NCBI GenBank assembly: GCA_033344775.1
Contig: JAWPMT010000005.1
Location: forward strand, 1,967,501 to 2,031,500
Direction of reading: 5' to 3'
DNA from: Cytophagales bacterium
GTDB lineage: Bacteria > Bacteroidota > Bacteroidia > Cytophagales > Cyclobacteriaceae
DNA length: 64,000 bases
Positions 8,785-16,631 of the stretch are shown here, one piece after another. The position numbers and the translations under genes were made by a program. Each line of letters begins with the position of its first letter. Within the stretch, counting starts at the first letter, position 1. Under the pieces are notes generated by a model that was not told the DNA's origin, did not search any database, and was given only the letters and a program-made list of their open reading frames with translations.

Positions 8785-10023
8785 ATGAAGCCCTTTTTAA
8801 CGATAGTGTTATTAATCGCTATCGTGGCAAGCCTTCGGGCTCAGACGGTCTACGGAATAATTATCGGAGATGATCAGGACAAAAATATCGGCCAAGCAGT
8901 AAGGGTTGATATTAAGAACTGGACAGGTTGGGTATACAAAGTAGGTCAAGCAACTGGATACGACGTTGAGATCACAGTTTTCAAGCGTTCGGCTGGAAAT
9001 GCTGTCTATACTCGAAAGTCCGTTATGGCGAAAATCAATAGTTTGCCATTGGATGATCAGTCGATCATCATTGTAATCTATAATGGTCATGGGCACGCAT
9101 CACCTCGAAGTAAATTCCCAATGTTCTTGCTTGGAGGATGGAGCGATGCATTGGAACTTGAAGCCATCCAAAAAGCGATTTCAGCGCGCAAACATCACCT
9201 ATCATTGGTTGTCAGCGATGCTTGTAATAGCTTTTTACCAGGTAGTGGAATGGCAAAAGCGGCTGTTTATCACACATCTCCGGGAAATTTGAACAGCGCT
9301 GCTAGTCAGAATCTCAAGGAGCTATTCTTAGGATATAAAGGTGAAATAACAGTAACGTCTTCTGAACGAGGCACAGTTTCGTATGCTTATCCAGTAGGTG
9401 CAGTATTTACCAATTCCTTTTTGAATGCCTGCTATTCCGAGGTTTTTAGTTCTAATCAGAATATCACATGGAAGAAGGTCTTGGATAAGACTTCCAAGAT
9501 TTCGTATAACGCAAAAAGAACTACACCTTACTATGAGATAAAACTTCAAAAGGTAAACTCTGTGGTAACCTCCACTCCATTCGACGGACTAACAGCAATA
9601 CAAAGATGGCGGGATAGACTATCAGATGATTATAAAAGGCCTGAGGTAAATCATAGTTCTATGTTCGCCAGAAATATTCATATTTCCATTCCCGAAGAAG
9701 TATTGACCTGTACGTTTAAAGTAATAATCAGATACCAGGTTAGTCCCAATGTGTGGGCTTTTAAGGAGCTTTATAACTCATGGACATATAGAGTTGGCTG
9801 GATAGGAAAGGAATTAAGTGCTTACGGAGATGAGATTTACATCTATTTCATGAATAAATCTGGTAAAACTATCAACATGAATCATAATCAAATCGAGCAA
9901 CGCTTCTTCCACAAACCCAGTGGTCGGTTCCTGAAAATGTCGAAGATGAGAATCAGTGATATTACAAAATCAAACGGGCTGGTTTTCAATTGTGACGGTT
10001 TGGTTTTAAAAGAAGAACTCTAA
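8785..10023 (+). CDS. Exported caspase-like (peptidase C14-type) protein
   Basis: 412 residues from the ATG at 8785, where a good signal peptide begins (KPFLTIVLLIAIVASLRAQ). An upstream in-frame ATG at 8701 would add 28 residues ahead of the signal and is less likely. The first 250 residues look like a caspase/metacaspase hydrolase fold: a strand ending in the catalytic His of YNGHGH (His102 in this numbering) and a later strand ending in the catalytic Cys of VSDACNS (Cys147). The C-terminal 150 residues are beta-rich, with no transmembrane anchor. The expected reaction is cleavage of a peptide bond after a specific residue; the substrate is unknown. Caspase-like proteins occur in bacterial defence and in exported proteolysis. 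The signal peptide points to the second, the island context to the first. Confidence 0.75.
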   Translation: MKPFLTIVLLIAIVASLRAQTVYGIIIGDDQDKNIGQAVRVDIKNWTGWVYKVGQATGYDVEITVFKRSAGNAVYTRKSVMAKINSLPLDDQSIIIVIYNGHGHASPRSKFPMFLLGGWSDALELEAIQKAISARKHHLSLVVSDACNSFLPGSGMAKAAVYHTSPGNLNSAASQNLKELFLGYKGEITVTSSERGTVSYAYPVGAVFTNSFLNACYSEVFSSNQNITWKKVLDKTSKISYNAKRTTPYYEIKLQKVNSVVTSTPFDGLTAIQRWRDRLSDDYKRPEVNHSSMFARNIHISIPEEVLTCTFKVIIRYQVSPNVWAFKELYNSWTYRVGWIGKELSAYGDEIYIYFMNKSGKTINMNHNQIEQRFFHKPSGRFLKMSKMRISDITKSNGLVFNCDGLVLKEEL

Positions 10024-10118
10024 GAACCTTTTGACTAGGACTTATCGAATGCTCAGCCAAGTCCTAGTCTCTCTTTTCTTCAATTCTAATTATTCTAACA
10101 CCTTAATTGATTTTACAG

Positions 10119-12038
10119 ATGAAACATTCACTGACGATACGAATGTTGAAAGTGGGATTGATGGCTTTGATCCCTGCATTTTTATGGCTTGGTGTTGCAT
10201 TTCTAATTACTATGAATCAAGAGACATCAAGCGAGCAAATGGCTGTGGACGCAGTAATTTTAGCTTTTTGGAGTGTCTTATTCCTACATTGCTTACTCTT
10301 TCTGAAACAGTGGGCTTTTTCCAGTCGATGGTACCTAAGTGTCATATTATGGCTCATCATCGGCGTTATCGCTTACTCTTTCGCGAGAGAAATTGGCCAG
10401 CTGATTTACAATTTGGCTGAAACGCAATTCTGCTACGAGAATTTGACACATACATTAAAGACCTATGCCCTCAATGGGGGCATAGGTTTTTTTATTGCCG
10501 TTTTTCCGGTCGCCTACATCTTTCAAATTGATCGAATTAAAGAAAACAAGTTTTTCAGACAGTGGTTTGTTGATGGTAAAGGTGCTGGTGGCGATTATGC
10601 AGGTGTTCGCAGTTTTGATAAAAAAGAAATCAAACATCTTAATTGGCTCTCGAAAGAGGGTTTCAGGACAAAATCCATCCTTTTAGGGCGCAACCTTTGG
10701 CAAGACGATCCTGGAATGCGCTTAATTGGTGACAGAGAAAACTCTCATCATCTCGTTTGTGCAAGTGCCCGAAGCGGTAAAAGCGTGTCATTTCTCTACA
10801 ACAATTTATTGATGGTGGACACACCCGCCATCGTTTTTGATTTGCGAGGTGAATTATCAAAGCAAACTTTCTATCGAAGAAGTTCAAAAAATTGGCTTAA
10901 TCAGTGGGGATTGAAAGGAAAAGCAATAAAGCACTTCGAAAATGGCAGATGCTTTGTTTTCGACCCTTTTCATGAAACAGATTTGCCTTCCTGGAACTAC
11001 AATTTGTTATCCGAAATCGATATAGAGAGCCCGAGAGTCCGGGAAATGCTTTCTGCAATATCTGAAGGGTGCGTTTTACCAGAAAAGGGTGAGAATGTTC
11101 ATTTTCAGGAAATCGCGCAGTTTGTAATCGAGGGCGTTATTGCTTTTGTACTGGGTAACGTATCAAAGCAAAATCAAAACCTGGTTTATATAACAGAGTT
11201 GCTGAATGGTTTTGATAATGAAATAGGGGTAGCACGGATTGAGCGCTTCAATGAATTGCTGGTCAAGATGTTGATGGACACTGAAAGTGCGGGAGGACTT
11301 CCAGCTGAAGCAGCCATCAGGCTCCAAGGTATGGGGGATAAGGAAAAAGGCTCAGTATTAAGTACTGTTGCTCGGAGCTTAAAGTGGATTAGTGATCCTT
11401 CAATGAAAAAACACCTTGTAGGAGATAACAGCTTTAGATTTTCTGAAATTGGATCAAATGGCTTCATCGACACGCTCTATGTTGTGTTACCAGAAAATAT
11501 GATGAGTGAAGCAGGGCAAATGCGGTGGTTCCGAACCATTACAAATTTAGGAATGGCTCTTTTAAGGAGTCGAGCCGTGGTTAAATCGGATACATTGTTT
11601 ATTCTCGATGAATTCGCGAGGCTCCAAAATATTAAATCGATAAGCGATGGCATCAGTACCCTGATGGGGGATAAGATTAAGCTCATAATGGCTATTCAAA
11701 ACTTGGGTCAGCTTATCCATAACTATCCGAAAAGATGGAATTCATTCATCGCGAATAGTACACTTGAATTCTTCGGGGTTCATGACTTGGAAACGGCAAA
11801 TTATATTTCGTCATTACTTGGAAATCGCATTGAAAAAGTAAAAAATAACGGCAAGGATTTTGAGAAAAAATTACCACTTATGACCGCTCAGGAAGTAATG
11901 ACATATCTGGCAAAAAACAGAAATAGAATGCTCGTTTTTCCTGTTGACGGACTACCGTTGAGACTTGAGCGTGTGGGTTATAAACGAGTGAGGGAACTAA
12001 ACCCAATAACAGGTCTTATCGGGCATTACGAGTTTTAA
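10119..12038 (+). CDS. VirD4/TraG-type coupling protein (T4CP)
   Basis: 639 residues from the ATG at 10119. The first 150 residues hold several membrane segments (near 8-30, 45-65, 72-92 and 118-136). The cytoplasmic ATPase follows: a Walker-A-like loop CASARSGKS near residue 218, the strand AIVFDLRGEL, a Walker B TLFILDEFARL near 490, and a typical C-terminal region (IMAIQNLGQLIHNYP). Coupling proteins bring the relaxase-DNA complex to a type IV secretion channel; no channel genes are in this window, so it may use a helper element's channel or genes further left. It is 95 bases downstream of the caspase-like gene. An odd feature is a terminator-like hairpin inside the coding sequence at 10461-10493. 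Confidence 0.9.
   Translation: MKHSLTIRMLKVGLMALIPAFLWLGVAFLITMNQETSSEQMAVDAVILAFWSVLFLHCLLFLKQWAFSSRWYLSVILWLIIGVIAYSFAREIGQLIYNLAETQFCYENLTHTLKTYALNGGIGFFIAVFPVAYIFQIDRIKENKFFRQWFVDGKGAGGDYAGVRSFDKKEIKHLNWLSKEGFRTKSILLGRNLWQDDPGMRLIGDRENSHHLVCASARSGKSVSFLYNNLLMVDTPAIVFDLRGELSKQTFYRRSSKNWLNQWGLKGKAIKHFENGRCFVFDPFHETDLPSWNYNLLSEIDIESPRVREMLSAISEGCVLPEKGENVHFQEIAQFVIEGVIAFVLGNVSKQNQNLVYITELLNGFDNEIGVARIERFNELLVKMLMDTESAGGLPAEAAIRLQGMGDKEKGSVLSTVARSLKWISDPSMKKHLVGDNSFRFSEIGSNGFIDTLYVVLPENMMSEAGQMRWFRTITNLGMALLRSRAVVKSDTLFILDEFARLQNIKSISDGISTLMGDKIKLIMAIQNLGQLIHNYPKRWNSFIANSTLEFFGVHDLETANYISSLLGNRIEKVKNNGKDFEKKLPLMTAQEVMTYLAKNRNRMLVFPVDGLPLRLERVGYKRVRELNPITGLIGHYEF
10461..10493 (+). terminator. 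Intrinsic-terminator-like hairpin inside the coupling-protein gene
   Basis: ACCTATGCCC (10461-10470) and GGGCATAGGT (10478-10487) are perfect 10-bp arms around a 7-base loop, followed at once by seven T residues (10487-10493). The form is that of a strong factor-independent terminator, yet it lies about 340 bases inside an open frame that continues for another 1500 bases and encodes the conserved ATPase. Confidence 0.6.
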
Positions 12039-12050
12039 TTTTTTTCAAAC

Positions 12051-12503
12051 CTAGTCTCTATCAAAGCCGTGATCCCTGTCACGGCTTTTGTCTTTTGAGG
12101 TGCTGTTAAATTCATTCAATGTCTTACTAAAGAATGCAGCTCGTTCTTGTTCTTTAGTCTGTTCTGCCGTTGGTTGAGCGCCATCGTTAAATTCGCCGGA
12201 AGCTTCACCTGAATTTATCTCATGAGCAGTTGAAAAATGTTTGATTCCGGCTTTATAACTACCGCCGTAATCTTCAAACATTTTGGCTTCTAATCTTTTG
12301 GCTTTGTCTTCAATGTTCTTCTCCTGTTTTTTTAGAAGATCCTGATACACTGAAGAGCGATCTTCTTCCAAGGTTGGAGAATCAACAAATTCCATTTTTT
12401 TAAAAGCCTCCTTACGTTGATGCTCTTCTCTCTTTCGTATTTTTTGAAGCTCTTCTTTAAACGCCGAATTCAAATCTTCAAGCGCTTCCTTACTTATCGC
12501 CAT
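12051..12503 (-). CDS. Hydrophilic coiled-coil protein, probable mobilization accessory
   Basis: 150 residues, strongly charged, with a helical N-terminal half (KEELQKIRKREEHQRKEAF) and a polar C-terminal half ending in alternating Arg and Asp (SRDRDHGFDRD). No signal peptide, membrane segment or enzyme motif is seen. It lies tail-to-tail with the coupling protein gene (12 bases apart), and its last codons overlap that gene's terminator. Its composition resembles the 5890-6702 protein and the relaxase tail. A role in the relaxosome is an inference from position and composition. Confidence 0.55.
   Translation of the reverse strand: MAISKEALEDLNSAFKEELQKIRKREEHQRKEAFKKMEFVDSPTLEEDRSSVYQDLLKKQEKNIEDKAKRLEAKMFEDYGGSYKAGIKHFSTAHEINSGEASGEFNDGAQPTAEQTKEQERAAFFSKTLNEFNSTSKDKSRDRDHGFDRD
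12063..12089 (+). terminator. Terminator of the coupling-protein gene
   Basis: AAAGCCGTGA (12063-12072) and TCACGGCTTT (12079-12088) give a perfect 10-bp stem with a 6-base loop and a short T run, 25 bases after the coupling-protein stop. The same bases encode the charged C-terminus of the convergent gene at 12051. Confidence 0.75.
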
Positions 12504-12560
12504 AAATGAAAAATCATGTTACAATGATCTTATTACTTATACGAAACGCAGGCCTAAAAG

Positions 12561-12821
12561 ATGAATGACGATCAACTAAATGACGAACAATTGAAACAAC
12601 TAAAGCTTTATTTTCAAACGCTTGACGAAATAAGAGGGATAGATCAATCGGGGTTTTGGACAGATGAGGAATTAAGAGAATTGACCAGTATTTATCGGCT
12701 TATTGGAAAGCTCGGTGATGGCAATCCGGTGAAGGCCGCTCATATGCATACCAGAACTATAAGAGGGGCAAATAGAGCCATTGAACTTACAAACGGTGAT
12801 CAAAGCACCGCAATACATTAA
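12561..12821 (+). CDS. Small acidic helical protein of unknown function
   Basis: 86 residues, all-helical and acidic at the N-terminus, starting MNDDQLNDEQLKQLKLYF. It is divergent from the 12051-12503 gene, with 57 bases between the two starts. Its stop overlaps the 3' end of the relaxase gene on the other strand by four bases. The family is not recognised. Small proteins in this position are often relaxosome or regulatory accessories, but no DNA-binding motif is evident. Confidence 0.5.
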   Translation: MNDDQLNDEQLKQLKLYFQTLDEIRGIDQSGFWTDEELRELTSIYRLIGKLGDGNPVKAAHMHTRTIRGANRAIELTNGDQSTAIH

Positions 12822-14308
12822 AGCTCCAAATCTAAATCTTGGTCTTTATCTTTCTGTTGACCTTCCCGGTTCAGGTCATCCAAAGTTTTCTTATAAAAGT
12901 CTTTCCTCAACTTCTTCTTGGTCTCATCGGGTGAAGGCTTCTCTCCTAGCTTGTTTTCAGGTTGTGTTGCGGGTGTCTGTTGATCAAAGCTTGTCATCGG
13001 ATCATTAGGACTCACTCCTTGTTCAAGCATTCGATTATCAATGTCTGCCAAGGTATTTTGAAGACTATTTAATTCGCTCTGGAGTCGCTGCCTCTCACCT
13101 TTTTCTAAAGAGTTTTCGAGTGCTTTTCGAAGTTCCGCAATTTTCGCAGCATATTCCTCGCGCTTGTAATGTTCTCGCAACTCACGTTCTTTCCTGAATT
13201 GAGTTTGTTGCGACTTATCCTCTTTTTCGCGTATAGCATCAAGTTCATCAGCGAAATTTTTTCTAGACTGTGAATTTTCCTTCTGTTCTAGTTTTTGCTT
13301 TAGTTTATCCAGTCGATTTTGAAAATCCTGATCTTTTTCAAGGCTTTCAATATTGCGATTGGTGACTTCCTTCTTCTTAGGTTCTGTCGTCTCCTGATTT
13401 TCCTCTCTCCTATTTACTTCTGCTTCTAACGCGCCATCAACAATCGCTTTTTGACGATCAGTTTCATACTGATCACGATCAAAAACCTGTCGTTGATCAG
13501 AGATGGTTTGACCGTTAGGCAAATCCTGCAAGTCTGCTAAACGCTCTTTGATATCTTTTGCGCGCTGCCCCTTCAACTGGCGTGAAAGGCTTGAAATCTT
13601 ACCTTGTTCATCAACCAGTACAAAACCACGCCTGTCTCCTTTGCATAGAGTAAGTCCTTCTTGCAGCAATGCGGCCTGAAAAGCCTTGCTGCTATCTGCT
13701 TGATTATAGAGATTTTGTATAATGAGTGATTGGTCTATTCTGGTTTCGCGGTGCTTGGTTTTTTGACCTTGCTTGCGCTTCTCATTATTAATCACACGCT
13801 CTTCGCAGTAAATTTTACCATGACTCTTTTCATACTCCTCAGCCCAAGTGCTAAAGCGCAGTCGATCATTTTGTGGTCGCATTGTTTTACCAGTCTGGGG
13901 ATGAACAAGATTAGTTATGACATGCACATGAGGATGAGCGGTGTCTTGATGTGCAACCATTACGGCTTCATGATCTTTTAGCCCTAATAAATCCAAGGCA
14001 TCAAAAGCCAGTTCTTGCATATGATTTGGCTCCGGATTTTGTTCAGGTTGCCAAGCGATTGAAAATGAGTAAACAGGCTTGTTCATGCTTTTACGACCAG
14101 ACATTGGAACGCCAGCTTGCTGCTTTAGCATATCACTGTTCATTGCCGTATAAGCCATCCATTTCATGGCAAGTTCAGGATCATCGGTCGGAACATTATG
14201 GGTTAATGTCCAAGCGACACGTTCATTTGTGTCTTGGCCTTTATCATGGAGGTAATATTGTCCAGCCCCTTTAAAGCTGGCTCCGCGCTGAGCAATCCTT
14301 GGTATCAT
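12818..14308 (-). CDS. MOBP-type relaxase / mobilization nuclease
   Basis: 496 residues. The first 180 residues form a relaxase domain: MIPRIAQRGASFKGAG with a tyrosine pair just after (QYYLHDKG; Tyr18 or Tyr19 is the candidate nicking residue), and the histidine triad HQDTAHPHVHVITN near 126-139, which coordinates the metal. Residues 290-470 are a charged coiled coil rich in Glu, Lys and Gln. The enzyme nicks oriT and stays covalently bound to the transferred strand. It overlaps the mobC stop by four bases (ATGA), so the two are co-translated. From memory the N-terminal sequence resembles relaxases of Alphaproteobacteria more than the usual Bacteroides MobA/MobB proteins; this should be tested by a tree. 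Confidence 0.92.
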   Translation of the reverse strand: MIPRIAQRGASFKGAGQYYLHDKGQDTNERVAWTLTHNVPTDDPELAMKWMAYTAMNSDMLKQQAGVPMSGRKSMNKPVYSFSIAWQPEQNPEPNHMQELAFDALDLLGLKDHEAVMVAHQDTAHPHVHVITNLVHPQTGKTMRPQNDRLRFSTWAEEYEKSHGKIYCEERVINNEKRKQGQKTKHRETRIDQSLIIQNLYNQADSSKAFQAALLQEGLTLCKGDRRGFVLVDEQGKISSLSRQLKGQRAKDIKERLADLQDLPNGQTISDQRQVFDRDQYETDRQKAIVDGALEAEVNRREENQETTEPKKKEVTNRNIESLEKDQDFQNRLDKLKQKLEQKENSQSRKNFADELDAIREKEDKSQQTQFRKERELREHYKREEYAAKIAELRKALENSLEKGERQRLQSELNSLQNTLADIDNRMLEQGVSPNDPMTSFDQQTPATQPENKLGEKPSPDETKKKLRKDFYKKTLDDLNREGQQKDKDQDLDLEL

Positions 14309-14637
14309 AGGACTCCCATTACCTTTCTTAATAATTGATCATGAGCATCAAGTGCCTTGCGCAATTCCTGCGGTTCGACCCCATTTGTATGAAAGCGTTT
14401 GGTAAGCTGGTTTAGATTGTTCCCGCTATACCGAAGCTCTTCTAAAAGGCTAAAGTCAGCACTGCTTTTGCGCACGACAATTTGTCCCGCCAAAGCCATT
14501 TGGCGGACATACTCAGTAAGAGACAAACCAGCTTCTTCTGCTCGGGAAATTATGGATTCATAATCCGTTTCTGTGCAGCGAACTGGTGGTAAGCTCTTAC
14601 TCAATTTTTCTGAAGTATGTTTTTTAGGGCGAGCCAT
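14305..14637 (-). CDS. mobC: MobC-like relaxosome accessory protein (ribbon-helix-helix type)
   Basis: 110 residues from the ATG at 14637 (MARPKKHTSEKLSKSLPPVR). An in-frame start further upstream would add a low-complexity basic stretch and is less likely. A basic N-terminal arm leads into a ribbon-helix-helix-like segment (VRCTETDYESIISRAEEAG, then LSLTEYVRQMAL). A C-terminal helix carries the typical MobC stretch YSGNNLNQLTKR. Such proteins bind near oriT and help the relaxase open the strands. It overlaps the relaxase start by four bases, and the candidate oriT lies just upstream. Confidence 0.85.
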   Translation of the reverse strand: MARPKKHTSEKLSKSLPPVRCTETDYESIISRAEEAGLSLTEYVRQMALAGQIVVRKSSADFSLLEELRYSGNNLNQLTKRFHTNGVEPQELRKALDAHDQLLRKVMGVL

Positions 14638-14696
14638 AAATGCTATTTTCGGAAAAATTTTACGGCGTTTATTGCGCCTTTTCTGGGGGATCCAAC

Positions 14697-14755
14697 GGGG
14701 GTTCAACCCCCTTGGCAAGATGTTTTCTGCATAGCAAAAACGTATCTTGCTACTC
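14697..14755 (+). other. Candidate origin of transfer (oriT)
   Basis: Directly upstream of mobC-relaxase there is a compact hairpin, GGGGGTT-C-AACCCCC (14697-14711). It is followed by an inverted repeat, GCAAGAT (14715-14721) with ATCTTGC (14744-14750), flanked by matching T and A tracts. The right arm carries TATCTTG|C, close to the P-type nick consensus YATCCTG|Y. The position beside the relaxase operon and the lack of any other gene in 14638-14891 support an oriT; the nick site itself is inferred. Confidence 0.5.
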
Positions 14756-14891
14756 TGGTGTTTTTAACGGCCACTGTACTTAACGGGTTTCACTCTATGA
14801 ACCGAATTTGACCCTCTCATTGCTAGCCAAAAAAAGATGACCATCAGCATGATCCGCAAGCGGCAGTTCATTCCAAAAGCCCATGACTTTT

Positions 14892-15827
14892 TTAAAGACC
14901 AAACCGTTCCGAAATCTCTGGCATCGATAAGGCTCGATGCATTTCATTTATGTCATTGAAGCCTTTATACTTATGATTTTGTGGCTTGATAGAAATTGAG
15001 GCCTTCTGGAACTCGCCGGTCAATTTATCAAGAGCCTGCCGTCCTCCAAGATCATTATCAAACCATGTTTGTACCTTTTGGTAATCGTTGGCTTTCATAA
15101 GACGTACGGCTTCGTTGATCATCGTTGCGCCGTTTAAAATAATTGCATCTGATTGGGGTTTTTCCTTTTGATAAATTGCCAGCAAAGACAGAAAATCATA
15201 ATGGCCTTCAATCATTTGCAGATTGCCATTTGAATTGCTTCCCTTAACGAAGGTGATCCCGCGCTTGCCAATCAAGCCTTTGAAATATTTGTTTCGGATT
15301 TCATAGCCATCCTCATCGTTTCGCATGCCGAGTGCATAGCCAGTTGTGAAGGTTTCTTCATGTTTATAATGAACTTGTTTAAGATATTTCTGTGCCAGGC
15401 TAAATGGTATCTTTCTTTCATTCAAAAAGTTGTGAAGGGCAGGGAGCTCAATAGACTTTACAAGCTGTAACTTCATGGGGTTACCTTTCTTCTTGATAGA
15501 TCGATTTCTTGATGACTCTTTTTGAGAGATATTACCTTGAAAAAGAGTTTTTAATTGTTCTAGTGCGCCACTAACATCAGTGTGGTAAAAGCGCATAACG
15601 TACGCGATTACATTTCCACCAGCACATTTCTGTTCGGCTCCACCAACCTCTCCAAAGTCACACCAAAGGTTTCGATTAAGGTCAACAGAAAATGAAGGCG
15701 TACGTTCCTGACGAAATGGAGAAATATACCAAAACTCCGTTCCACCTTTTTTCACGTCAAGTGGCTCGAATCCTTGCCTTGTAAGTACCTCATCTAATCG
15801 AATAGATTTTGCTTGCTCGATATTCAC
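14892..15827 (-). CDS. CHC2 zinc-finger / Toprim primase of the mobile element
   Basis: 311 residues. The N-terminal 95 residues match a CHC2-type primase fold (YISPFRQERTPSFSVD, then NLWCDFGEVGGAEQKCAGGN). Only part of the usual zinc ligand set is obvious, so metal binding is uncertain. Residues about 195-300 form a Toprim-like domain: the acidic IEGHYDFLS, the segment AIILNGA and the DNDLGG metal site. It probably makes primers for replication or for copying the transferred strand. Similar short primases are common in Bacteroidota mobilizable elements. It is a single gene, transcribed leftward towards mobC, from which the oriT region separates it. Confidence 0.85.
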   Translation of the reverse strand: MNIEQAKSIRLDEVLTRQGFEPLDVKKGGTEFWYISPFRQERTPSFSVDLNRNLWCDFGEVGGAEQKCAGGNVIAYVMRFYHTDVSGALEQLKTLFQGNISQKESSRNRSIKKKGNPMKLQLVKSIELPALHNFLNERKIPFSLAQKYLKQVHYKHEETFTTGYALGMRNDEDGYEIRNKYFKGLIGKRGITFVKGSNSNGNLQMIEGHYDFLSLLAIYQKEKPQSDAIILNGATMINEAVRLMKANDYQKVQTWFDNDLGGRQALDKLTGEFQKASISIKPQNHKYKGFNDINEMHRALSMPEISERFGL

Positions 15828-15912
15828 CGAACCCCCGTGAGTTTATTTTCAATTAATGGTTTGTTTGAAAAATTATATGTAACTTATTGATAGAATTAAA
15901 GATCTCTCAATT

Positions 15913-16032
15913 ATGGCACGACCAAGACCCGAAAATGGCCCTTCAACAACAGGAAATGAGTCAGGAAAAGGCAGAGGAAACAATCCTACGAGACCTGGAA
16001 AAACACCCCCACCGTCGCCAAAGACGAAATAG
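15913..16032 (+). CDS. 39-residue basic, proline/glycine-rich peptide (possible small gene)
   Basis: ATG at 15913, TAG at 16030-16032. The product starts MARPRPENGP and ends PPPSPKTK; it is rich in Pro, Gly, Asn and basic residues and is predicted to be disordered. It is divergent from the primase gene and tail-to-tail with parE (one base between stops). No purine-rich ribosome site is obvious. The frame is open and the composition is unlike random AT-rich DNA, which supports it being translated; its function is unknown. Confidence 0.35.
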   Translation: MARPRPENGPSTTGNESGKGRGNNPTRPGKTPPPSPKTK

Positions 16033-16033
16033 G

Positions 16034-16336
16034 CTATTCAGAGATATTCATATTTTCTAAATCTCGGCTTTGATGCCAAAAACGCCTGATGACTATATGA
16101 TTGTTGTCCGCAATGTCATAGTAAATTGAATAGCGCTTAAAGCTGTGTTTTCGTAAACCCTTTCTAAGAAAATCTTGAGGTCTACCAATCGTAGGCATGT
16201 TAGCAATTTTCTGACATACCTCGCTTAAGCTATCGATAAATTTATCCGCGACGTGATCACTGCTTTGCTCAGAAATATAATACCAAACTGAAGCAAGATC
16301 ATTTCGGGCCTGAATACTTAATTCAACTTTTGGCAT
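16034..16336 (-). CDS. parE: ParE/RelE-superfamily toxin
   Basis: 100 residues with the ParE fold signature: N-terminal helices (SIQARNDLASVWYYISEQ), the segment IANMPTIGRP, then basic strands (GLRKHSFKRYSIYYDI, HIVIRRFWHQSRD). ParE toxins usually poison DNA gyrase, while RelE relatives cut mRNA; the sequence fits ParE better. The antitoxin gene lies 9 bases upstream in the same operon. On a mobile island the pair probably stabilises the element. Confidence 0.9.
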   Translation of the reverse strand: MPKVELSIQARNDLASVWYYISEQSSDHVADKFIDSLSEVCQKIANMPTIGRPQDFLRKGLRKHSFKRYSIYYDIADNNHIVIRRFWHQSRDLENMNISE

Positions 16337-16345
16337 CTTGCCATC

Positions 16346-16573
16346 CTACGATTTGAGAGAACGGCCCATTTCTTTGATTTCTTGGGCACTAAATTCCACG
16401 GGTTCGCCTTTATAACCTTTGTCAATTTCTCGACGCAATTCTTGAACCTTCAATTCCTGTTCTTCCAATAATCGAAGACCTGCTCTGATAACCTCACTTG
16501 CGTTATTGTACCGACCACCTTCTAGTTGCTTAGAAACAAAGTCTTCAAAATGAGGGTTGAGTGACACATTCAT
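16346..16573 (-). CDS. parD: ParD-type ribbon-helix-helix antitoxin
   Basis: 75 residues. The N-terminal part is a ribbon-helix-helix DNA-binding domain (MNVSLNPHFEDFVSKQLEGG, then RYNNASEVIRAGLRLLEEQE). The acidic C-terminal part (VEFSAQEIKEMGRSLKS) would wrap the toxin. It precedes the toxin gene, the usual order, and ParD proteins repress their own promoter, expected in the 16574-16631 gap, where an AT-rich stretch with short repeats of TATTATAC/TTATAA type is seen. Confidence 0.92.
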   Translation of the reverse strand: MNVSLNPHFEDFVSKQLEGGRYNNASEVIRAGLRLLEEQELKVQELRREIDKGYKGEPVEFSAQEIKEMGRSLKS

Positions 16574-16631
16574 GCTATTCTCCTTGTATTCTACTATTAT
16601 ACATGAAAATAACGATAAATAACAATAGTTG

